The translations under genes and the position numbers were made by a program. The notes beneath the pieces were generated by a model that saw only the letters and a program-made list of their open reading frames with translations, was not told the DNA's origin and searched no databases. A stretch of 64,000 nucleotides of DNA from Cohnella endophytica (lineage in GTDB: Bacteria > Bacillota > Bacilli > Paenibacillales > Paenibacillaceae), in the NCBI RefSeq assembly GCF_003628305.1, contig NZ_RBZM01000011.1:1-64000 (forward strand), read 5' to 3'. Positions 58,050 through 64,000 of this stretch are shown here, one piece after another (the first letter of the stretch is position 1; each line of letters starts with the position of its first letter).

Positions 58050-58991
58050 CTACCCATTGCTGAATTCATAAATAAAGCGATCGTTATTCATGAATAATTG
58101 GGCGCGTTCGTTTATTTGCTCTTCCGTCCATTTCCACCACTCAATTCGATTAAGCTCTTCGATTTGCTCCGGTGCAAATCGATAACGAATGACTCGGGCG
58201 GGAACCCCTACTACAATTGCATAATGAGGTACATTCTTCGTTACGACAGCGCCTGCTCCAATGATTGCTCCGTTCCCGATCGCAACTCCAGGCAGAATAA
58301 CAGCATTAGTACCGATCCATACATCATGACCAATACGGATTTTTTTGTTCTTGCTTGCTCTCTCAAAATCGATGAGGTTTTCTTGGTCCACGAATCCATA
58401 CATCGTACCGTAGCCGGAACTATTGTTGATGATCTCGCCACGTGCAAAATGAATAACCGGACTCGTCGTAATCGCGTCCATAATATGATTGATGCCGCCT
58501 GTGGCAAATACATTAATCGAGCAAAAAGAGCCGATGCTCTCGATATGAGCGTGAGCAATCAACTTCTCGAATCCATACGAATAACGCCCTATCTTAACTC
58601 CGTTTATTACTCGGGTCTTCGTAAAGTCGTTAAGCGGATTGTACGCAGTCTCACCGCCATCCTCGGCAAGCAAGGAAATAAATTCTTCAATGCCAACCCC
58701 CTTTTGAAGAAGTTGCCGTTCGACTTCCGCATAATAAATGGTTGCAATAACAATAAGAGAATTGCTCTCTCTGATCTCGTTAAGCGAAGCGACATCGAAC
58801 ACTGGTACCCCCATCACAGCCGTATTGTGTTTTCTTGGATTATTATCCACAATACATTCGACAGGAATCCCTACTGTTTTAAATGCAAATAGCGCAAGCT
58901 CTCCCGCTTTTCCTGCGCCAAATATAATGATCTTTTTCCCCATTAACTCCGAATATTTGCCTGAAATGCGATGAATGATTTTTTCCAGCAT
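58050..58991 (-). CDS. Rossmann-hexapeptide acyltransferase of the glycan cluster
   Basis: The 313-residue protein starts with a nucleotide-binding-like domain (residues ~15-110; IIIFGAGKAGELALFAF, VECIVDNNPRKH). A left-handed beta-helix acetyltransferase of the CatB/XAT kind follows (~125-270). Its repeats include RIGHDVWIGTNAVILPGVAIG and IIGAGAVVTKNVPHYAIVVG. His in HFARGEI and NSSGYGTMYGF fit the CatB active-site loop. The C-terminus ends near WTEEQINERAQLF. It may O- or N-acetylate a sugar or amino sugar of the cluster's product. It is the last gene of the cluster on this strand, with codon use more AT-rich than the housekeeping genes to the left. Confidence 0.8.
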   Translation of the reverse strand: MLEKIIHRISGKYSELMGKKIIIFGAGKAGELALFAFKTVGIPVECIVDNNPRKHNTAVMGVPVFDVASLNEIRESNSLIVIATIYYAEVERQLLQKGVGIEEFISLLAEDGGETAYNPLNDFTKTRVINGVKIGRYSYGFEKLIAHAHIESIGSFCSINVFATGGINHIMDAITTSPVIHFARGEIINNSSGYGTMYGFVDQENLIDFERASKNKKIRIGHDVWIGTNAVILPGVAIGNGAIIGAGAVVTKNVPHYAIVVGVPARVIRYRFAPEQIEELNRIEWWKWTEEQINERAQLFMNNDRFIYEFSNG

Positions 58992-59048
58992 GTTTGCGAA
59001 CTCCCAACAAAGATGTCGATTAAGATCGAGCGTGCTCCATTTAGAAAA

Positions 59049-60440
59049 TTAGCTCAATTGAATAAAATCCGCCACACGAAGTGGAGACAACACCTTCACA
59101 TTAATATTCATCTCACTAATTTGTTCCATAACCTCACGATGCCACTTTGCTACTGTCGAGATAAATATGACATCTACAGTTTCTTTTAGAAGATTGGCCG
59201 GGCTTGTAATAGGGGTTCCAAGCAGTTGCTTATCCTTACGATTACTATTGATGTCCACAATATAACTTATTGCATGGGGGGAATCCTTTAATTGACTAAG
59301 AAAATATTCTGCCGTTAAGCCAGCTCCCCAGAAGGCGACTTTCTTTCCATTTCGGAGCATAGCACGCAGCATTTCCACGAGGAATGCTGACGAGAGGTCC
59401 ATTTGTGCCTGATAACGCCCCACACTTATGCTCGCTTCGTAATCAGTAATCATTTGTCTAATGAATATAGGATAACGACCAAGCTCCTGTTGGAGTTGTT
59501 CCCGTTCGGGTTCCGCATTGACCCCATGCAGCTCCATCTCATGAATTTGCTCGCATGCCTCTTTAAAGACGCTAAGCTTATTGCCTTCAAACGAAAGAAG
59601 ATTGCCGCCGAAACGAGATTTTATTCTGTTGAAATCTCCCATCATCAAGTTATACAAGGATTCTATAGAAGTGTCCGTGTCAGCGTACAAATTCTCTTTG
59701 CGACCATTCAAGGAAAGCCTCGTGAAATCTTGAGCCACATCGGACTCCAGCATCTTTCTTCTAAACATCTTCCCACTGCTGAATTCCTCATTGAAGTGAA
59801 CCAATGGAGCATCGATATATTCCAACCGATTGAAATAGGAAAGTTGTGCGAACATCGAAGTGTAGTCTGGTGTCAGTGGTTGAAATAAATCTTGCTGCAG
59901 TGCTTCGCAGTGGTTCAATATCGATCGATGGCAGCAGGAAAAGATCATTTTTGGTAAAATCGGATTTATTCTTCCATGATTCTCGTTGATAAACATTTGG
60001 AGAACTTCATTGGAACTAAAGGAATACGTATGCAGATTTGACGGAATCGATTCTGGAAATGCCGAAGCGTTGGCGATAAACCCCCATACAAAAACATGAT
60101 TTTCTGGATTAGTCGATACTTGTCTTTGAATGACATCCAATGCATACGGAGCATACTGGGCTTTATCTTGCAAAACCGTTATAAACGTCCCACTCGTTTC
60201 TTGAAGGCCCGTTTGCCAATTCGTATGCATTGGCAAATTGCCAGTGCGAACGTACTTTACTTTGCCCCCTATGTACTTCCTTGCGACTTTAAACGTTTTA
60301 TCATCTGTGTCATTATCAACAATAATTAATTCCCAGTCTGTGAACGTTTGATTAATGACACTTTGAATCGCTTTCTCCACGACAAAACTACGATTTCTCG
60401 TCGGCAGAATGATTGAAAATAGCGGAGACTTCGTTTGCAT
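59049..60440 (-). CDS. GT2 glycosyltransferase with C-terminal Rossmann module
   Basis: The 463-residue protein has an N-terminal GT-A domain (~1-230) beginning FSIILPTRNRSFVVEKAIQS. It contains WELIIVDNDTDDKT and FITVLQDK in place of the usual DxD. A middle helical region links to a Rossmann-like unit (~340-460; VAFWGAGLTAEYFLSQLKD, YIVDINSNRKDKQLLGTP). That unit resembles the tail found on neighbouring methyltransferases. The absence of a membrane anchor suggests a cytoplasmic or peripheral transferase. It adds a sugar to an acceptor unknown from this sequence. ATG at 60440 follows GGAGGATGC. Confidence 0.78.
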   Translation of the reverse strand: MQTKSPLFSIILPTRNRSFVVEKAIQSVINQTFTDWELIIVDNDTDDKTFKVARKYIGGKVKYVRTGNLPMHTNWQTGLQETSGTFITVLQDKAQYAPYALDVIQRQVSTNPENHVFVWGFIANASAFPESIPSNLHTYSFSSNEVLQMFINENHGRINPILPKMIFSCCHRSILNHCEALQQDLFQPLTPDYTSMFAQLSYFNRLEYIDAPLVHFNEEFSSGKMFRRKMLESDVAQDFTRLSLNGRKENLYADTDTSIESLYNLMMGDFNRIKSRFGGNLLSFEGNKLSVFKEACEQIHEMELHGVNAEPEREQLQQELGRYPIFIRQMITDYEASISVGRYQAQMDLSSAFLVEMLRAMLRNGKKVAFWGAGLTAEYFLSQLKDSPHAISYIVDINSNRKDKQLLGTPITSPANLLKETVDVIFISTVAKWHREVMEQISEMNINVKVLSPLRVADFIQLS

Positions 60441-60461
60441 CGCATCCTCCTGTATTGGGCC

Positions 60462-61646
60462 TTATAGGGTTTCCTCTGAAATCGCCAATATGTTGACTTG
60501 AATTTGATTGTCTATTAATAACTTCTCTATTTCTTCTCTATAATTAGGGTTCATTAACACTACGTTGCGAATTGAATATGATTGAAGCTCTGTTGGGCTT
60601 ACGATAGGATGCCCTGACCCTGGGATAAATCCGCCTTGCTTCTGTGGATTCAAATCGATAACACAAGCTATTTGCTCTCTGTTCTTATCGAATAGATTGC
60701 AGAACGTTACACCTTTCGCCCCCGCACCCCAGACCGCAAGGCGTCCGACCGACAACGAAGCTTCAACTAGATGCTCCCATTCGTTTACAATCCGAGCTTC
60801 TTGTCGTACGTACTCATTTGCAAGAGGAACGATTGTTGCGGCATTGCCCTTCGGCTTACGGTTATATTCATGGTTCAACTCTGCTTCGACCCACAGATAT
60901 TGCCCTTGAAAAACATGGTGAATGTTTACTATTTGAAATCCTGCTTCTTCGAAAGCTCTTGTAAGGGAAGAAGTCGAGAAGTAGGAGCAATGTTCATAGA
61001 AAAAGTCCCAAATAACGGTATTTTCGAGAATCCATTTCACACATGGCGTTTCAAAGTACACTCGGGCGTTAGGAGAATGCTCCAGCGCCTTCCGAATCGT
61101 TCGTAGCAGCTCAACCGGATGGGAAATGTGTTCGATAACGTGACGGCAAACGACAACATCTGCTTGAATTTGCTCGTACGCCGGTCCATAGAACGAACGA
61201 ATAAATTTCAATCTCCCGTCAAACTCAACTTCGTCTCCGACATACGCAGGATCGAATCCATATCCTTTGATTTTGTCGTTTCTGCGAAACAATTGACGAA
61301 TGAAGTCTGCTTTGCCGCATCCGACTTCAATGATCGTTCCTTCCTGAAGACCTTTCTCATCAATAATGTATTGTGACAGTTCCTCTGTATATTGATTAAA
61401 AGCAGCCGAGTAGTTCTGGCTGTTATTATAGCTGTCTCCGTAGCTAAGTTTATTCGCGTCAAAAGTGCTGTTGTAAATAAATCCGCATTCCTCACAAAGC
61501 CTTAAATGCAAATCGCCGCGGGTTATGCGAGCGGCATCCTCCTTGGATTGAAAAACCATATTTTGATGCACGGGGACGTTGTCTCTCGTAACCAAAGATT
61601 TCGTATTCGAATGTTGACAAATTGGACAAGCGATCAATGCATGCAT
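60462..61646 (-). CDS. SAM-dependent methyltransferase with N-terminal zinc-like site and C-terminal Rossmann domain
   Basis: The 394-residue protein fits the sugar C-methyltransferase architecture. The N-terminal motif CPICQHS and LRLCEECGFIYN is a cysteine-rich binding site. A central class I fold follows (~85-215; IIEVGCGKADFIRQL, VVVCRHVIEHI). The C-terminal Rossmann domain (~285-385) has LAVWGAGAKGVTFCNLF. Relatives (NovU, TylC3-like) add a methyl at C3 or C5 of dTDP-sugars. The start is ATG at 61646 after AGGGCGGATAATT; the upstream extension overlaps the preceding gene. The 5' end is 3 bases after the reductase stop, so it is in the operon. Confidence 0.8.
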   Translation of the reverse strand: MHALIACPICQHSNTKSLVTRDNVPVHQNMVFQSKEDAARITRGDLHLRLCEECGFIYNSTFDANKLSYGDSYNNSQNYSAAFNQYTEELSQYIIDEKGLQEGTIIEVGCGKADFIRQLFRRNDKIKGYGFDPAYVGDEVEFDGRLKFIRSFYGPAYEQIQADVVVCRHVIEHISHPVELLRTIRKALEHSPNARVYFETPCVKWILENTVIWDFFYEHCSYFSTSSLTRAFEEAGFQIVNIHHVFQGQYLWVEAELNHEYNRKPKGNAATIVPLANEYVRQEARIVNEWEHLVEASLSVGRLAVWGAGAKGVTFCNLFDKNREQIACVIDLNPQKQGGFIPGSGHPIVSPTELQSYSIRNVVLMNPNYREEIEKLLIDNQIQVNILAISEETL

Positions 61647-61648
61647 AA

Positions 61649-62557
61649 TTATCCGCCCTTCACTTGAGTTCTCCACCAACTAATCGTATCTGCGATTCCA
61701 GTTTGAAGGGTATAATTCGGCCTCCAGCCCAAACTTTTCAACTTATCTGCATTTCCTAAGACCAGTGGAGGAACATCACTTTTCTCGATGGCGAAGTTCA
61801 CCGAATCTTCTTTCCCTAATTGACGCGCCACTTCCTGCACTACACTTCTAATGGAAACGGCATGTCCTGAAGCTATATTAACAGCCCCATTCATTTCGCT
61901 TTCGAAGATGGTTACAATCGCTCTTGCAGCATCCTTAACGTGCATATAATCTCTACGCTGACTACCCTCAGAACAACCTGCATCTCGATTGTCCAGCAAG
62001 GAGCAAATAACAGAAGGAACGAGCCTTGTCGACGATTCGAATGGTCCATATAAAAAAAATAGTCTGCACCAAGCCAAAGACATTTCCGTCGTTTGGGCAA
62101 ACTGTTGAAGTAATGCAAACAAACGGTTTTTACTTGAAGAGTAGAGCGAACCTTGCGATAAGACGCTGAAATCCTCCGTCAATTCGCCTTCAATCCAATC
62201 GTATTCCGCGCAGGTTCCCGCAGTAACCATTCGCTTACCGCCATATCGTTGAAACGAATGGGCTAAAGCTAAAGTCGATTTCACCCATATGAAATTGTTC
62301 TCAGAGTGCCAATACGTTTGCGGATCGACATCCCAAGCCAGATGAATCAAGAGTGTTGGCCGCAATTCTCGCATCAGTGACTCTATCTCTTCTGGCTGCA
62401 ATAAATCAAGCTCATGCCAGCACACTCTAGAGGAAAAGGCTTTATTCGAATCTCGGGTAACCGCATGGATCTCGAATTTGCTGTTATCTAGCAGCTTCAG
62501 CACCTGCTTGCCGACAAATCCGGTTCCACCTGTCACCAGAACTTTGGACATATTCAT
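61649..62557 (-). CDS. NAD-dependent epimerase/dehydratase-type reductase
   Basis: The 302-residue short-chain reductase has VTGGTGFVGKQVLKLL at the N-terminus and the catalytic YSSSKNRL. GTCAEYDWIEG and LFFLYGPFESSTRLVPSV support the family. It is probably a nucleotide-sugar 4-ketoreductase (RfbD/GDP-6-deoxy type) or an epimerase acting on the cluster's dTDP- or GDP-sugar. The start overlaps the epimerase stop by 4 bases (ATGA). Low GC content compared with the arg cluster is visible by eye. Confidence 0.82.
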   Translation of the reverse strand: MNMSKVLVTGGTGFVGKQVLKLLDNSKFEIHAVTRDSNKAFSSRVCWHELDLLQPEEIESLMRELRPTLLIHLAWDVDPQTYWHSENNFIWVKSTLALAHSFQRYGGKRMVTAGTCAEYDWIEGELTEDFSVLSQGSLYSSSKNRLFALLQQFAQTTEMSLAWCRLFFLYGPFESSTRLVPSVICSLLDNRDAGCSEGSQRRDYMHVKDAARAIVTIFESEMNGAVNIASGHAVSIRSVVQEVARQLGKEDSVNFAIEKSDVPPLVLGNADKLKSLGWRPNYTLQTGIADTISWWRTQVKGG

Positions 62558-63078
62558 AACTCCTCAAAATTGCGATCCCGATCGGAGATACCCGTGCAAG
62601 ATAATGGCCATTCTATCCCAAGTTTCGGGTCGTCCCATCGAATTCCAGCCGCAAAATTAGCTTGATAGCTATTATTCATATGGTAAAACACTTCCGTATT
62701 ATCTTCCAAGGTTTGAAATCCGTGGGCGAAGCCTTCCGGAATAAAAAGCATGCGAGGCATGTGCTCATCCAGTGTTACGGAAATCCACTGTAAGTAGGTG
62801 GAAGATTCAGGTCGTATATCGACCACTACATCATATATCATTCCGCGCGTACATCTAACGATCTTCCCCTCACCGTGAGGTGCCGCTTGATAATGCATGC
62901 CGCGTATCGTTCCTTTAAGATGATTGAATGATACATTGCACTGTTTAATTTGAAATTCGATCCCTGCTTCAGCTAACTCTTCCGTACAGAACGTTCGAGC
63001 AAAGAAGCCCCGTTCGTCTTCCAATAGCTCCGGTTCAATGATGTAGATTCCACGTAGAATCGTCTCCGTAAACTTCAT
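62554..63078 (-). CDS. dTDP-4-dehydrorhamnose 3,5-epimerase-like enzyme
   Basis: The 174-residue cupin has ERGFFARTFCTEELAEAGI near the start. The catalytic base is His in GTIRGMHYQAAPHGE, with the partner Lys in GKIVRCTRGMIYDVVVDIR. The Tyr region is NTEVFYHMNNSY. LFIPEGFAHGFQTLEDN completes the RfbC signature. It may be a 3- or 3,5-epimerase for a C-methyl sugar rather than for rhamnose, as no rmlA, rmlB or rmlD is in view. The start at 63078 is set by the ATGA overlap with the methyltransferase stop at 63075. Confidence 0.88.
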   Translation of the reverse strand: MKFTETILRGIYIIEPELLEDERGFFARTFCTEELAEAGIEFQIKQCNVSFNHLKGTIRGMHYQAAPHGEGKIVRCTRGMIYDVVVDIRPESSTYLQWISVTLDEHMPRMLFIPEGFAHGFQTLEDNTEVFYHMNNSYQANFAAGIRWDDPKLGIEWPLSCTGISDRDRNFEEL

Positions 63079-64000
63079 TTCGTCACCGTTACTTCCGGAA
63101 TCGGTACGACCCACTGTCCGCCCCATTCACGGATAAAGTTCGTCTGCTCAATAATCTCCTCTTTAATATTCCAAGGCAGAATCAACAAATAATCAGGCTT
63201 CGTTTCCATGATGCGGTCGGGAGAGTATATCGGAATTCGTGAGCCAGGCAAATACAATCCTTGCTTGTGCGGGCTTCGATCCACCGTGTAATCCACAAAA
63301 TCCTGATCCAAACCGCAATAATTCAAAAGCGTATTCCCCTTAGCCGGAGCACCATAGCCAACGATGGTCTTGCCGCTATCCTTCAGATCGATGAGAAAAC
63401 TAACCAATCCTCTTCTAAGCTTCTTAACCTCTTCACTGAAGTTATGATAAGTGCTTATTTGATTAATGCCAAACGCCTCTTCTTCACTCAACAACCTTTC
63501 TACATTGGCCGACTGTTCGAAGCGATTGGACTGGCTGTGCAGAGCAAAGATACGTAACGAGCCGCCGTGGGTAGAGATTTGCTCAACATCGAAGACCTTC
63601 AGCCCATGTTTCTCGAATAGGGCTACAACCGTCGTAAAGGATAAATAGGAGAAGTGTTCATGATAGATCGTATCGAATTGACATCCCTGCATGAGCTTCA
63701 TTAAGTGCGGGAATTCCATTGTGATAACGCCGTCATCGCTTAGTATGATTTTCATACCCGCAACAAAGTCGTTTAATTGCGGCACGTGGGCAAGAACGTT
63801 ATTCCCCAATAACAAATCTGCTTTTATTCCGTCATCAATAAACTTTTGCGCTAGTGCCGTTCCAAAGAAATCAACTACGGTAGAAATCCCTTTCTTTTCC
63901 GCTGCTTCGGCTACATTAGCCGCGGGTTCAATGCCAATGACGGGAATATGTTCTTGTTGAAAAAACTGCAGCAAATACCCATCATTGCTTGCAATTTCAA
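63075..64000 (-). CDS. C-methyltransferase-like protein, 5' end cut by window edge
   Basis: The frame is open to the right edge. The visible N-terminal part reads EIASNDGYLLQFFQQEHIPV, the class I SAM-binding loop of nucleotide-sugar C-methyltransferases. DLLLGNNVLAHVPQLNDF and GVITMEFPHLMKLMQGCQFD follow. The C-terminal Rossmann domain has IVGYGAPAKGNTLLNYCG and YTVDRSPHKQGLYLPGS. At least 308 residues are present; the true start is outside, and the apparent TTG start at 63974 is not real. It is the second methyltransferase in the cluster and is coupled to the epimerase. Confidence 0.85.
   Translation of the reverse strand, partial: EIASNDGYLLQFFQQEHIPVIGIEPAANVAEAAEKKGISTVVDFFGTALAQKFIDDGIKADLLLGNNVLAHVPQLNDFVAGMKIILSDDGVITMEFPHLMKLMQGCQFDTIYHEHFSYLSFTTVVALFEKHGLKVFDVEQISTHGGSLRIFALHSQSNRFEQSANVERLLSEEEAFGINQISTYHNFSEEVKKLRRGLVSFLIDLKDSGKTIVGYGAPAKGNTLLNYCGLDQDFVDYTVDRSPHKQGLYLPGSRIPIYSPDRIMETKPDYLLILPWNIKEEIIEQTNFIREWGGQWVVPIPEVTVTK

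Overview
The window reads as a chromosomal segment of a Gram-positive, endospore-former-type Bacillota in the Paenibacillaceae, most likely Cohnella or a close relative. The grounds are: near-universal AGGAGG-type ribosome binding sites; B. subtilis-like gene neighbourhoods (pcrB-pcrA, uvrB/uvrA, minJ-ctpB-ftsX-ftsE, prfB-secA-hpf); copper-amine-oxidase-type 'stalk' domains; a Bacillus-type LexA site; and moderately high GC. Species assignment is inference. Nearly all genes lie on the minus strand. No complete rRNA, tRNA, IS element, prophage or CRISPR array was found, but the first ~210 bases look like the promoter and leader of an rRNA operon whose 16S gene would lie just left of base 1.

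Layout. 0-3.6 kb: rrn leader, a DUF4395 membrane protein and a beta-propeller lipoprotein. 3.8-10.6 kb: DNA repair genes (a clostridial-type ligA, an S66 peptidase, pcrA, pcrB) with a LexA-like site before pcrB. 10.69-11.13 kb: nine tandem 51-bp units with palindromic cores, next to a gene for a DUF559-like nuclease fused to a winged helix. 12-17 kb: galU-ugd and a U32/RlhA-type gene. 17-20.6 kb: secreted stalk-domain protein and an HtrA-like protease. 20.8-23.4 kb: ferredoxin-type nitrite/sulfite reductase, a 51-aa micro-ORF and a secreted coiled-coil protein. 23.4-30.6 kb: uvrA and uvrB, separated by ddh and a second palindrome array; each uvr gene has its own promoter and the same 12-mer LexA-like box. 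30.8-34.2 kb: YdjI/YdjG-like pair and an sdpR-sdpI pair with two matching operators. 34.2-35.1 kb: a guanidine-I (ykkC) riboswitch driving two SMR exporter subunits. 35-41 kb: minJ, ctpB, an EnvC-like murein hydrolase activator, ftsX and ftsE. 41-43.3 kb: a VanW protein and a Gly/Phe-rich repeat ORF. 43.5-51.9 kb: a complete argCJBDFGH arginine cluster with ARG-box-like sites at its promoter. 52-57.9 kb: yitT, prfB (with programmed +1 frameshift), secA, hpf and a cold-shock protein. 58-64 kb: an AT-richer nucleotide-sugar/glycan cluster (methyltransferases, epimerase, reductase, glycosyltransferase, acetyltransferase) running off the right edge.

How parts work together. uvrA, uvrB and pcrA are plausibly one SOS regulon. 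ftsE-ftsX plus the M23 activator form a cell-wall hydrolase control unit, with CtpB and MinJ linked to sporulation and division. galU-ugd supply UDP-glucose and UDP-glucuronate. The terminal cluster builds and attaches an unusual modified, probably C-methylated and acetylated, sugar. No wholly new system can be proven from sequence alone. The best leads are the two palindrome arrays, the nuclease-winged-helix protein beside one of them, the out-of-place clostridial-type LigA, and the Rossmann module reused across four enzymes of the glycan cluster.
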